Shown: positions 23,953 through 36,821 of the stretch, in pieces
Layout of the letters: each line of letters starts with the position of its first letter
Position numbering within the stretch: position 1 is the first letter of the stretch
From: Solea solea
Lineage: Eukaryota; Chordata; Actinopteri; Pleuronectiformes; Soleidae
Assembly (NCBI RefSeq): GCF_958295425.1
Contig: NC_081143.1
Span: forward strand, 13,210,094 to 13,274,093
Length of the DNA stretch: 64,000 nt
Reading direction: 5' to 3'
Made by a program: the position numbers and the translations under genes
The notes under the pieces: generated by a model
What the model saw: only the letters and a program-made list of their open reading frames with translations
Database searches by the model: none
Told to the model about the DNA's origin: nothing

Positions 23953-24334
23953 AGGCGACATAGACCGGAAGCTCCAATTAACGCTGCGTTTGTGTGTGTA
24001 TTTGTATTACCTCGTTTATGAAACCCTAAAGTTTCAGAACAAACAGTTCAGCCACTGCTGAGAAAATAGGGTTTTATTGTTTTCCTGGGCTCTGCGAAGC
24101 GGATCGGCACTTCCGTATGTTGATGTTGTCATCAGTAAACCTCACCACTCCTCTCACCATCGTAGCGGCTCCTGGTGCGGGCACTAGTCTGGGCACATCC
24201 GGTTGCGTACATTCAACCGCAGAAGAAGAAGAACTACTCTCATTGTAGCTGCTGAGATGCAGAGCATCCACCGTGCCAGAGGGGGAGCTGTGTATCTGAG
24301 AGCTGGCCTACCAATTACGTCACTTCCAGGTACC
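23953..24334 (+). mobile_element. Truncated copy of TTAA-type MITE, family K (Kolobok/T2-like)
   Basis: It starts with aggcgacatagaccggaag, preceded by ctaa (a one-base variant of TTAA). For about 380 bp it is nearly collinear with 46648 to about 47032. Shared landmarks include 'tttatgaaaccctaaag', 'cctgggctctgcgaagcg', 'cgcagaagaagaagaac' and 'gagctgtgtatctgagag'. Similarity stops sharply at ggtacc (24329-24334). The right-hand ~240 bp and right terminal repeat seen in the 46 kb copy are absent. It is non-coding; the frames through it are chance. Confidence 0.8.
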
Positions 24335-24735
24335 ACACCTTTATCTCTAACTAAGTGCCCTCGTTTGGATTCAGAGGAGCCAACTTACTGACATCGTGTA
24401 ACTCGCTGATATACGGACATTTTCTCCCTTAAGCGCACAACAACTCACTCTTAACACCTGTGGTTAACAGTTCTCAGCTCACAGTGCACATATGCTTTTA
24501 CATTTAACATACAGTGATTAATACACAGTATTTGTACACAGCGCTGTGGGTCTGTGCCTCTCACAGAACTGGCAATAGCCTAAGGCACTTGTGGCATTTA
24601 CCTACCTAGAGGGCGCCAAAGAGCCATACTTCACACAAATGAACAAACATTAACATTACTTTATGGCAAGTGGAATAATATACTGTATAAACTCTGTTAC
24701 ACTAGCAAAGGAGCTTCAATCATGTATTTAGCTGG
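24335..24735. other. Unannotated DNA between a MITE fragment and a transposase relic
   Basis: No recognisable gene. It may be unrelated flank, or decayed 5' non-coding sequence of the hAT-like element that follows. Confidence 0.4.
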
Positions 24736-24740
24736 CTGGA

Positions 24741-25440
24741 ATATTCAGTAATTATGGATGCAGCCTACGGTTTTTCCTGTAGACATTTGTCCACCGGGCA
24801 ATCACAGATTTGGTTCAGAGATGGCTTTTACCATGGCTGGATTTCAGAACTGGCGTAAAGCCCAGGCATCATTCAGAGCCCATAACGTAAATGCTGCACA
24901 CACGTTTTCCAGGGATGACTGGCGCAAAAGAAAGCAGGATGGGTCAAAAAGTTATAAAATGCTAGACACTGGTCATTCTCAGTTGGTGCAAGAAAATCTG
25001 GAATATATGAAGGCACTTACAGAGAGCCTGCAATACACAGCATGCCAGGGAATCACTCAGCGGGGCACGATCAGACGGATAACAGAGAAAACTTTCTGGA
25101 GCTACTAAATTTGATGGCCATGTTTGACAAAACAAAATATCTGAAAACCCATCAAACGCACCCACCATGATATTCAAAATGACAATTTTGGCATTATGGC
25201 TGACATGGTGAGGAAACAAGTTAGTGATGAGATAAAGGAAACTAGACATTTTGCTATTATGGTTGATATGGCAAATATCAGTGGTGGTCCATTCTCTGCA
25301 CAAAAAAACAGTGCTAGTGGAGTTTTTGCCTTTTTCCCCGGCTAATGTGTTGGATGCAGCCTTTCTGCTGAAAATGAATGAAATGACACTCAGTCAGTGC
25401 AATACTAATGTAAATAAATGCATTGGTCAATGTTAGAATG
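24741..25440 (+). pseudogene. hAT-like transposase (TTF-finger/ZMYM-type) fragment
   Basis: The forward frame from 24758 reads DICPPGNHRFG, then AFTMAGFQNWRKA and FRAHNVNAAH. This is the end of the TTF-type zinc finger that precedes the catalytic region in many hAT-derived vertebrate proteins ('AFT..GF.NWK.A...F..H...H'). It continues with ALTESLQYTACQGI, corresponding to the conserved 'LQYLARQGI' segment. A frameshift near 25060 moves the reading to a second frame (NRENFLELLNLMAMFD). A third frame carries NFGIMADMVRKQVSDEIKE and RHFAIMVDMANISG. The family has 'FAIMVDE' at this point, and the acidic residue after Asp is lost here (DM for DE). No C-terminal dimerisation domain is found. It is a dead fragment of perhaps a quarter of a full transposase. 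Confidence 0.8.
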
Positions 25441-28400
25441 GAGCTGTTGTGCTGTCTGGATGTAATAGTGGGGTACAGGAGCAGTTCTGGAAAGAGACGC
25501 CCAGTATCCCGGGCTTACCTTCTTTGTGCCACCACTCACCTGACCGCCCAGGTGGAGTCCTTATGTTTTTAACCCCAGTCTCTGACTCCTTCTTTTCTGC
25601 AGCAGTAGAAAGGTCTTTGACAGTCCACTGGTGGGCCTTTGCTCACACTCCCATCCCCTGAAGTAGTCTGGATGTCGTGGTGTCTAATTACCATGAGATG
25701 ATCATGGGAGTTTGATCGTGCTTTGTGCAGTTGCGTTGGAATTTAGAGGCCTCTGTGGTGTTCCACCGGTGTTGTGCATGTGAACTCACCGAAGGCTGCG
25801 TGTGATCTGATTATGAAATTAGAAATGTGCATGTATTTATCTATATCTGAACATTAGTGAGCGTTCTCTTTTATACTGAGTGATTAATAAGGTATAAATG
25901 ACAGGTCTGTGACTCTTGGAGACCTATAACGCATGTGGCCACACGCTTGTGCGTGTGCACAGGAGATGTGCCGACTGTGTGCCGCTATATCTTAGAGCTC
26001 CGCCAGTCAAGGATCAAGCACCACCAATTAAACATCTCTGACACCACCCTGTTTTACACACAGTGAAGACAAAGTCAAAGTCACTATCTGCATGTACATT
26101 TGAATTGGCAGGATGATAACTGGAAAAAAAAACAAAAAAACATTAAGTGTATCTATTTAACTTTTCCAACAACTTGCAACTAACACACTTTTTCTTTAAA
26201 CATAATTAATACTTGGATATGTAGTAATTTTAATGTAATAAACAGATGTTCATCTTGAGCACTGATATTTACCTTTCAGCAGCATACTGGCCATCTGGCT
26301 CAGGAATCCATGGATGTACATTAGCGCCGTGTGTTGATTTTGGCAATATCTCATCATGTTTCCTCTGTCATATACAGTATATGTGGCTAAATAGCTTCTT
26401 CTTCCCTTGATGATTTCATCTGCTCCTTACATAAACCACTTTATCCTGCCCAGTCTTCAACACAACATCCAGACTTAATGTGAAGCAGATCAATGAACAC
26501 TACCACACGCTATTCACATAGCTACGAAAAAGGCAAAGAAAAGGAATCTCTGCAGACAGGAGGAAAGGCATGTCTGAAAAGAGTTAACATGCAAACCAAT
26601 GAGACTGTATAATTAAAGAAGTATGTGGATCAATATTTGGGTTTTCTTTTTGTCAAAGGGACATGGATAATATGTGACTATTTCCACATGCACGCATTTA
26701 ATTTGCCTTCTGGTGACCATGTGCATGCGTGACTCAAGTAGTGCTTCTGCTCTGTTGTCTTTGTATTTGGCATTTTATTGTCTAACTAATTGGCTGGAGA
26801 ACCATGAGTCACTGAAATCACCAGTGTGCAGATTGATTATTAACACAGAAAGGCCCATTGGATCCCAGCGGTTAATCTTGGGCTTTTGTGTTATTGATTT
26901 TTGTTTGCTGCGGTTGGTAATAACTTTGGTTGCATTATACCCTGTTCATGTTGATAGGATAGCGTGGCTTAAGATAGCTGATAAATTAATGACAAATACT
27001 AAGTTCTGATTCACAGAAGGATTAACAAAAAAAATCAACAATGTGACACGATTTTGACTTTGTATTCATGAGTATTCATTTAGGAAAACTTGGCTCCACT
27101 TTGTTGAAGTTTCTACTTTCACTAAGTAAAGACTCAATTTATTAATCAAATGGAAAAATATAGAAACTTATTTTTTCTTTTATTCCTGACAAATATGTTG
27201 ACACAGTCAACATCAAAGTATAGGTGCATGCATTGCTGAGGACCATTAAATATTTTGGACACAGCTTAACATGTAGTTTATTTTGAGCACACTTGCTCTG
27301 CAGTCTGCAACATTGTGACATCACAGAACATTTCTTTGGAAAAAAATACCCATAACAAGTTATTTTTTGTAGGAATGCCTTGAGGCACATTCTAAAAGGA
27401 CAAAAGCATAGTTACCATGACATTAAATATTATCTTTATTCTTTTCAACTGCAGCCCAAGGTCTTTTTACATTCGAAAACATAGTAGATAAATTGCATTA
27501 TTTGATGAAGCCATTTAATCTTGCAGAGCTTTTAATTACTTTATGTCCTACTGGGTACATTTTGCCCATATTTCAAACTATGACCATGTTAAATATGATT
27601 AATGAATTAATCTGTATTTTTCAGAAGTTTTAATGCAGTATGAACCCCCGACTTACTGTGTGCTGCTCCAGTGGGAAGAAGACTTACCTTATGACCCAAG
27701 TGCGCTTCCCTCAGGTCATTTTATTATGTAGTCATCTGCCCTTCTGTCTGATGAGCAGTTACCTTGTGGGCTGTTGGTCCTTATAGAATGCTAATTAACT
27801 GGAATGACATGATAATTATGTGCTGGTGAATGGGTCCATATCACATTTTTTTTTTAAAATTAATTTGGCAATACAAAGAGAGATTGAAAACACTGTTAAA
27901 TCAAGGAGCATCACTCTGCTGAATCCACTCAGTGCTCTACTTTGGATTTAATTGATAAACAGTGATTTTAATAGAGTTATGGCAGGTTCTCCATTTAAGT
28001 GATTCACACAATGTATGTGCCCACTGTCTTTTGAGAGGAGGCTCTGAATCGGGAAGAAGAAGTGAAACAAGGACATACTGTATCAGGAGGGAAGAGGTTA
28101 ACTCAAAGGATTTAGTGAGACAATACAACACTGTTAGCTTCATAATTCATTGCAGCAATTGAACAATGATATTGGTGTGCATGTCTTGTTTTTAAAATAA
28201 AGATATTTGGGAACAACACTCCATAGATTCTGGGACATGTCACACTGAAGCTGGACTACAGGCAAGGGCAATTTCCCATTAAGAAGGCTTTTAGATGTAT
28301 TAATCAATAGGATGAGATAATGTTTAATTGAAGTTTCAAGCAAAAACAGTATGAACTCACTCATTACCGCTATTACATTTGAACATTAGCTGGTTTAATT

Positions 28401-28520
28401 TCTCTTATATAACCTCATAGATCTCAGGAACCTCAGGCAAAATGGACCAGGGGAGGTTGTTCATTGAAGTGAAGCAAGCTAGTTAACTCATTGTTGCTAT
28501 TGTACATTGCTGGAGGAGGC
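25441..28520. other. Unannotated DNA, possible conserved non-coding stretches
   Basis: No gene or repeat is recognised. The segment 26670-27010 is free of simple repeats and stays open for 111 codons forward, but the translation has no motif. A balanced-composition block at 27630-27840 could be regulatory; that is a guess from texture alone. Confidence 0.4.
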
Positions 28521-31500
28521 AGTACTTAAACATTTTTATATGTGCTGTAACCATGTATCACCAGTGCATTTTCTGACATTTTAATATTCTGCTTCGAACA
28601 ATGTTCACATGGTATTCTTTTACCAAAGAAACATATAACTTCTAAATTAAAACTAACTGTTAAAACTAAACTAAACAAACTCATCAGTAACCTACAAGTA
28701 AAATGTGACAGTGTTTCCAAAACATGTTATACAGGCACCCACTTTTTAAGCATGACAAACTATCTAACCCAGTTTAAAAATATAATTCCAACATATTACA
28801 GTTATAAATTTGTGAATAATACAACATTTGTGACTATTTTTTACTGCCATGTCTGGAGGTTATAGAAATGATACACCGCTGTTACAGACATTTCATTTTG
28901 TTTTGGATAATAAACCAGACATTTTCAAGAGAGGAATGTTTGATAAATCAATCAAAATATCATTTTATAAAAGTGAGCTGCAGTGATTTCCTCTCAACCA
29001 GTGTTGTTTTTAGAACTGAGTTTGCTTTCTCCATTTTCTCTTTATCCTTTTCCCCCCCTCTCGTCTCTCAGCAAGGCTCCTCAAACACTCCCTTGCACTT
29101 CAATATCTCAGGCAACTTGACAAAACAACCAATGTTTGGTGCACATGTTGCCAGCGCCTACCTCCAGTATTGAGAGGAGTGAACTGCACCTATAGCCAAA
29201 GATCTCTGTGCCCCAGACATGAAGTATGTCACCTTTCAGCCAATTTAAACAATGTAGAACATTATAAATCAACATTTTTAGTGCGAATTATACATGTCAC
29301 TCACCAATTGTTTCATATTCACCATACTTATTTAAATAAAATATATATCTTAAAAACATTTTTGACCGTGATTCTTCTTGGTGGGCAAGAATAATCACAT
29401 GCCAACTTGCCAACTGCAAGCTTATGATTTTTAGACCAAAATATTACAGTTATTTAAAAAGTAGTCAGCAGTCATCAAGTAAAACAATCAAAAAGTTGAT
29501 TGCTTGAAAGTATTTTTTTTTGCACAACTTTTGAAATGTGCCTATTGATGCCTTTCAAAGCAACTTTCATTCACAGACCAGAAGAACATCTGCTTGTCTT
29601 TCCTTTAGTAAATAAGCAGTTCTGCATGAAATTCAATGGGCATCTCTATCTTAGACCTTTTCATCAGGCATCAAGGATAATGGCCTCTGTCAGCCTGTTT
29701 AAAGTAGGTCCAGTAACCCCTCTGTCACAGCCTGCATCAGCCTCTATTTCCATAACCTTGTCACTTTTATTGCGGCATAAATCGGTGTAAGGTCAGCCAA
29801 CTCCTGGCAGTGTGCATAGTAACCGGGCATGGGGTTAATTAAAAGACTGTGCAGATGAACCCCTTATACCCCCTTCCCCAAATCACTGTCATCACTACAG
29901 ATAGGCACATGCGCATGCACATACCCTTTGTCAGCCGAAGGATAGATTGCATGTGAGAGCTTTGATGCACACCAGTGCACGGTATTGAACACATAAACCC
30001 AGTGCTGCATGTAGTGGATCCATGAGCAGTGTGTGCACTCTCCTCCTCTGCAGTTTTGTCTGCCACTACGAGTTATGCTCACCTCCTTGTAATGGTTCCA
30101 CCAGGCTTGAAATTAACACAATTTACCCCACTCTGTGGCACATCTTGGCGCTGAAAACCAACCGGTGGATCCTCTCAACCCTCCTGATAAGCCCATACGA
30201 CAGAGCAAGCCAAGGACATAAGGGAATATAAAAGTTGTCAGCTTACATGACCAAGAAGTGTTGTGTGAAATGACTTTAGCCCGACATTGTTAACACTGAG
30301 CGGGCTGCCTCTGCCATGCTCAATAAAGGCAAATAAAAAGGCCACATAAAGCCCTGACAAATGCAGTGTATGTGTGAGGGTGTTGGGGTGAAGGGGTTTA
30401 AAGTTTGCCATCTAATCCTCAGCCTCTATTACAGGGAATGTTTAGCATCACACCCTCTGCTCCATTCCCACTTGAGGAGTTTCTTCTTTTCTGTGTCGCT
30501 CTCATTCTCCCACACTGTCTTTCTGTTGACTCAGTCACTCAGACTCATAACACATATACATTAAAGGAGTCAATATTGGGTAAAAGTTTGCAGTGTTTCA
30601 ACATCCATTTCTCCCACGTGTTGTCATTTCATCGTTTGTTAAAATAGAGTATTCCCCATCAACTGCACATGCTGAGTCAATCACCCAAAACCAACATTTT
30701 AACAGTGTACAATAGGAACCATGTTGGTGTGAAGTCGACTTTGAGAGTGCTAGATGTTTAATCCGGGAAACAAATGACCTTCAGGGGAATGTGAGCAGCA
30801 GAGGGCCATCAGCCTCTGGGGAGGAGTGAGAAGCCATATATATGACAAAAGTGAAAGTCTATTTGATGAGGACATTGTCACTGCTACGTCTGGCCATGTG
30901 CTTGCTAATTAGCATGAGCACAATTCATTACCCAAGGAGACATGGGATTATGTCTCTGGATCACTCGGCAGCTAAAAGTTTTGACACTCTCTAATTTAAC
31001 AGATGGAGAGCTCACTTAACTTTGCCAGCTCCCTATAGGCAAGTGGTACTAGTAAAGGGAGTGGATAAATCATGGATTTCTATATATGAGAGAGAGCGAG
31101 AGAGAGAGAAAGTGATGAGAGAAAGGGCTTTATTTTGAAGATGCTAATTTTGATAAGTAAAAAAGCAGCTGTTTCACAGCGGTAGAAAGTGCAGGAGATA
31201 CAGTCACATCACAAATCATACCAAGAGCAAGTGCTTGTTATATCTCAAATAGTTTTTGTTGTATGAGTAGCAGTGACGGGTGGTGATAAAAAATGTTGGG
31301 GGGTGTATTTAAATGAAAAGAGAAAAAAAAAGCAGCACTAGACGAGTCAAAAGAAATAAACATCTGATCGATTACAGATCAGACATGACGCTCTTTTCGG
31401 AGCTGAGAGAGAGAGAGAGAGAGGGAGTGTTGTCTCTTGATGTGACAGTATGATGTTTCAAACTAGTTTGACGTTCACAAACGTTTACAAAGACATGATG

Positions 31501-32070
31501 GACTCAGTCATCACATGTCTCACCTGCTGTGGAGAAGCTGTGTGTGCCAGATCTGCAGCTGCGCACAAAAGCATGTTTATATCTGGTTATCTGGGCCTGC
31601 TCGCTTGGCTGTGTCTGAGTTTTCCTATATTTTGTATTGGAAGGGCATGCCTTTGTGCATGCCTTACTATAGCCAGAGTCTCTGGTGAAGATTTGTGCGC
31701 CCCAAAGGAACCGGAAATATGTCACTTGATCGGCAGATTACACATGGTAGTCACAGACTGTATAATGTGTAGTTTGTTTATTTAAATGTCCCATGTTTCT
31801 ATAAATTATTTTAGATGATTCTTATCTTCTTCTTCTTCAGACTGGTGGGGTGGCGCTCTAGTGCCCTCTATGGATGGGCCACCACTGATAAGTAGCTTCT
31901 ATAGCTCTACTTAATGCCACTTACATCTGCCTAACTGTTTAAATTCTTATATTTATAATCAATGATAGATTAATCTGTAAAAACACAGTTTTCAATTTTG
32001 AAATCCTAAAAAATGTTACAAACATGTTGAAGTATTTGTTATATTCAAAAAGTAATCCAATACTGTTCTT
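28521..32070. other. Unannotated DNA with GA microsatellites
   Basis: GA-rich tracts occur at about 31087-31130 and 31404-31424. A homeodomain-type palindrome CTAATTAG lies at 30905-30912 inside a repeat-free block (30860-31070). No gene is visible; the frames at 29500-29790 and 31450-31785 lack motifs. Confidence 0.45.
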
Positions 32071-32074
32071 AGTG

Positions 32075-32380
32075 TTGACACGGCTGACCAGTCTGCAGTA
32101 CAAGATGGACAATGAAACGTGTCAAAGAGAGGCAACACTGTGTCACAAATACACTAAATATGTGAAGAGGAGAGGGCACAGAATGTGAAGATGGTGGAGC
32201 AAGCCAACATCATAGCTCTTACAGGGGAGCGCTGGACTGCTGGAAGTAATGAAAATTACTTGGGCATGACAGTGCACTTTGATGTTAAAGACTTGAGACT
32301 GCAGTGGTTTGCACTAAGTGTGAGTGAAACAGAGGAGCAGCATAATATTGAGGGCACAAAAATCCTATGCATACGTTGAT
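32075..32380 (+). pseudogene. hAT transposase fragment (ZBED-like)
   Basis: The forward frame from 32185 reads IIALTGERWTAGSNENYLG and then MTVHFDVKDLRLQWFALSV. This is the hAT pattern around the first catalytic Asp ('I.LTTD.WTS....Y...T.H.I...W.L..YVL'). The catalytic Asp of the 'TTD.WT' motif appears as Glu (TGERWT). The frame stops after about 64 codons. Neither the BED finger nor the C-terminal dimerisation domain is present nearby. It is a short relic unrelated in detail to the hAT relic at 24741. Confidence 0.7.
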
Positions 32381-32634
32381 TGGCCTTGATGGCTCTTAAT
32401 GTGGCCTCGGTTTGTTCTTTTCTCATAATGTATACCACATGTGCCTACAAGTTCCATGTACTCCACAGGGGATGCACCATTCAAACTATTACATACTTTA
32501 TATATGACAAATGATTGAGTAAATAGCAATTGTTTTCATCAAATGACAGCCCTGAAAGTACCTTTCATTGTTAAGGCTAAGCTGAGTAAATCCATCTTTT
32601 ATTCAAGTAAGAATAACACTTTTGTGGGTGGAGT

Positions 32635-33045
32635 GAGTCAGTCTCAGGTCCTCAGAGGCCAGAGGCCTGGAACTTTGAGGGTCCTCCACAGTATGTTCGC
32701 TGTTTCTTGGCCTGTGCTACTCTCTTGATAGAGATCTCAGATGTTGCGCCTGGAACCTGCTGATGTCACTCTCCCAGTCTGCCCCATGAACACTGCTGCC
32801 TTTACTCCCCACATCTTTTCTAGCTCTTCTCTCCGAGACCTTGGAAATTTCTTTTGTACTTTTGTCTAACTGTTACTGTCACTTACTTGCTACATGACCA
32901 CTGCCTTCCTCTGTTGTTTGTCGACCCGTACGATGTCCGATTGGTTAGCCATCACCAGTTTGGCAGCCTCTGAAGGTCCCACAGTATCTTTGCTTGGCCA
33001 TTCTTAACCCCCCTTGGAACTTCCAGGCCGTATTATTTTTTATTT
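32635..33045 (-). pseudogene. LINE with restriction-like endonuclease: C-terminal endonuclease portion
   Basis: On the minus strand, from 33045 downward, fragments read LEVPRG, VMANQSDIVRVDKQQRKA and REELEKMWGVKAAV, with a C-terminal KVPGLWPL-type ending near 32640. I recall the same order (EVPR...VMANQPDIVVVDK...VVIDVAIP...REELEKMWKVK...LPGLW) at the C-terminus of a teleost LINE. Its last domain is a restriction-like endonuclease with a PD..(D/E)xx-type centre, as in R2/R4-group LINEs. Here PD is SD, and the second acidic motif is destroyed by a stop (VVM*). Several frameshifts are present. The reverse transcriptase is absent. Confidence 0.75.
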
Positions 33046-36000
33046 CAGCCAGACACACACACATAAATTCACATTTTAAGGACTCTGCATTGAATTCCAT
33101 TAATTTGGATGTTCTAAACAAAGTGTTATCCTTAACCTTAACCATAACAAATTTATACCTAACCATAACCATAACCCATCCACATTATAAATCTTAGCCC
33201 TAAGAGGTAACCAGTTCTTCAGAAATTTGATTCTGCCTTGTTAGGACCAGGTATTGGTCTCCGTGAGGAATACGGATCCTGAAAAGGTCAGTGTTTATGC
33301 CAGAAAATACAACAAACACAAGTACACACACACACACACATACAAACATATAATTGAAAAAGACAGTGGTGATCGTGTTTGTCTGCATAACAGTTATCGA
33401 TCATAGGCAGCATGACATGTCTATCATCTGTGTCTGCCCTAAGGGGAGCCCATATTTGAAGAGTGCACGTTGAAGGTCAGTTCTGTCCTGCAAATGGACT
33501 CGTTTTTATACTCATGAATGTGCTTGGTCAAACACTATGTTCCCATTTTCATAATCCAGTCCTTCAGAACGTTATTACTAATTAAATGACAATACAGCGT
33601 GGTATTATGTCTTCGCTAAAATCTTTAATTACCTGTCTTTTTCAGACTGCTGTGAATAAAGTATTCATCCTTTCAGTCCATTTCCTATATGAGTGGTCTG
33701 GCATCAGACAGGCAAACAAAAGAGAGAGACATGCTAATTCATATCCTAAGAGTTTTGGGGTCTCTCAGTGCAAAAAAATAATTCACATCTGTAAATACAT
33801 TTTTAGAATCTACAATATTCCAATGGTCAGACTTTTTAATTATATTTTCAGGCACACCATAAGAATCCCTAGAGGGGTTTGCAATCCTGCTGGTTCATTA
33901 CCCCTCCGATTTCTCACCTATTTTGTAAACTGCCATGAAGTAATGTGTTTCAGGTTCCCACACAGTCAGATGTTTGCAAGATTTAAGATGTTATTGTAGC
34001 ACGGTATATTGCCTCCTACTGAGGCTGCACATAATTATATCTTACTATGGTGCACCATATCCTGTCATGTTGTAATTTGTGGGTTTACTTGAATCGGTCA
34101 GAGAGAAAACATAGATTGAAATTAGAAAGATAGATACATTACTGGAGCAGTGTTCAACGTATCAACCACAGCCTCTCCGCTCTGTATCCACTTACTGTAC
34201 TGTGTGTGTGCCAGTTATATCTAATAAAGGTCTGGTACCTTTTGCAGTTGAGTTAGGCACGTGCATATGATTGCTGGTTGGCCAGCAGTTCTTGGAAATC
34301 TCTGCTTCTGGGCACTTTGTGCCAGTCATTAAGAGGGCAGCTGTATCTATGCAGTTCTTTCTCCCTCTGAGTAATTTTTGCCTAGACACATTAGATTATG
34401 AAAGATAGCAATACTTTGAGTTGTTATTAAAGACTGAATTACCAAGGACCATTGGGATCATCAACAGTGCCTGTTCAAATGGTGCCTGTTTTTTTCTTTC
34501 TTACAGATATCTCTTGAATTTCTCGTTCTAACATCAAATATGGCACTGCACTCGACGGTGCATTTAGCAAGTCCACTCCCACCTTTGAAGCCTGTCAAGT
34601 GAACCGTTGGACAGTAATGCAATTGGCAGTTCCTTGCATTAATAGATGGAGATTAGACGTAGACAAATTGAGAACAGGCATACTTTTGCAGTTATGTATC
34701 AATCAAAAATACCTGCATTTCTGCCATTTAGACATAATAATTGCAAGAGATGAGAAAGGCCAGTTCATCATTCACAGTCCAACCAACTTACCAGACTCAT
34801 CTGGTAGGCAAGGTTAATATTTAGAGTTTGGGCTTCAGACAATGCAACCAGAAATGGAGTCTGGAGTGGGCTTGTAGTTGGGAAAAGGATAGTATTTTTG
34901 ATGGTATCTGTGGAAAGTGACAAAAAGAAATATGTACTAAAATTAGATATGAGCTTAGGCCAAATTGCAAACCATGAACTGAACTAAAGTTACTTAGATA
35001 TGAATATTAATGTGAGGCACTGTTGGCAGAAATGAGAAAATGAAACTAGTTATGAATGTAATAACCTATAGTTAGCTTAAGGTAAAAAAAAAGATTATTA
35101 TGTGTTTTTCTTTATAACATTACCATCCTTTCCATATAAAAAATGGATCACATTGTTAAAACACAGTGGGATCATGTCCTTATAACACATACAATCCATA
35201 AAAAACAGTGTATTTCAGGGTTGGACAGGTAAAGCATTGGGTTAACACTGCAATGCTAGGTCTCATCCTTGTCTGGAACCACGGTCTGCTGCTAGGCAGA
35301 CATCATCACAACATCACAGCTGTCACTGTGAACACCATGTCTCTCATGTCTCCATATGCATGCCTGTCTGCTTTTCTGGACATTTCCCTCCATCTTGCAT
35401 GACCAACGATTTAAGTGACTGCCACTCAAAGAACAATAGAGAGAAGAGTTTCAAGGAGAGGCCACTTTTATCAGACATGCCTTTGGAATAAAGTTTCACA
35501 TTGAGATTTTCCTCTCAAACTTAATTAGTGTCTCCCCTCTCTTATTACGCTCTGCATTTTACTTCTCGTTTCTCTTTTAGGCTTGTCTCATGCATTAGTG
35601 CATTTGCTTCCCGACTCCATGCGTCTCCCCTTTAGACCCTTGTCACTCAGCCAGACGCCTCTGAAGATAGTGGGCGTGATGATTACTTTAGCTCTGACAT
35701 CAATACAACCGTAACTGATTATGACAAATTAGCTCTCTTTCTGGCCTCTCGTGAGCTTTAAAGTCTGCTGGAGGAGCTTTTCTCTGCTGTGGTTGCTTTG
35801 TTTTGAAGAAGTACCTCTGCCTTGTGCCATGAATACTGATAGAGCCGGGGAGCAAGGTGCTAGACCATTGTGATCAGCCAGTGTGCTGGTAAGGGATATT
35901 TTAATCGTAGTTGGACACACAGGAACCTTAGACAGGCAGACAACTGAAGCTGGAATACCAATAGTTTTTAATTGTATGTGTCAGAAGTTGCAGTTTATGA

Positions 36001-36821
36001 TATGTTTCATATACATACTTTCAAGTGGATTGACACACTTTTTGTAAGAAAAGACTGCTGCAATTTTCAAAAGTAGGCTTACACAGATGTTTCTCCACAT
36101 GGTTTGTATAAATTCCTGCAAGATTCTATTTTGTTACTTTGGTCACACATGGTTAATACGGATAAATAGCTTTCATTTAAATGTGATGAACTATAAAATG
36201 TCCATACTGAGAACATAATACTTCAGGGCTAAGGTAGCTCCTTAGATCACACAATGGCATGTTCAGGGGTTTCTTCTCCTCTAAAAAATAATGTAAAAAT
36301 AAGTGGGAAAAATGAAACTTAGGAAAACTAGATGATGCTAAAACAAACAAAGAAATGTATAGTGAAAATTGTATTTGTAAGAACACAATAAAATAAGTTC
36401 TAGGAAGACAAAGAATAAGCAATGCCATGGGGAGGGTTTCACACATCAGACTCAAAAGTGATGCTTTAAAGAGGACCCTGTTGATGTCAGCTTATACAGA
36501 TGGTGAAGGAATTGTGTTACATTAATGAAAGATCCCTGCTTGACTCGAGGTATCTGTCTTGCTGACAGCTCATGTCCCTCTTGAGGACTTATCCAAGTTT
36601 TCCCATCATTTTCAAAGAAGTTTGTGCCACTTTCACTTCTGCCATCTATTTTCAAGATCCTCGAGGCTGCACAAATGAGCATAGGAGGATTAACCCCTTG
36701 AGGGAGACTGCAGCGTGTCAAAGGCTGACCACAGTTATCCCAAAAAATACATACATTATCAATAATATCATTTGCTCTCACGCATGCACAGACTGAATGT
36801 GACGTGTCTTGGAGAACATCT
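33046..36821. other. Unannotated DNA with CCATAA-type repeats
   Basis: Positions about 33128-33180 hold a degenerate tandem array of ccttaa/ccataa units. A short (CA)n lies at about 33322-33342. The rest is unique sequence with motif-free short frames (for example 33586-33999). A balanced-composition block at 35520-35760 might be regulatory, on texture alone. Confidence 0.45.

Noticed and set aside
26674..27009. 111-codon forward frame
   Set aside because: No recognisable motif and no supporting neighbours; more likely chance openness in balanced sequence.
31450..31785. 111-codon Cys-rich forward frame
   Set aside because: Cysteines show no family spacing, there is no signal-peptide plus domain pattern I know, and a reverse frame overlaps it.
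33128..33180. Telomeric repeat array
   Set aside because: Units are ccttaa/ccataa rather than ccctaa and are irregular; it is a degenerate satellite-like tract.
33586..33999. 137-codon forward frame
   Set aside because: Longest motif-free frame in this part; composition looks random and no homolog is recalled.
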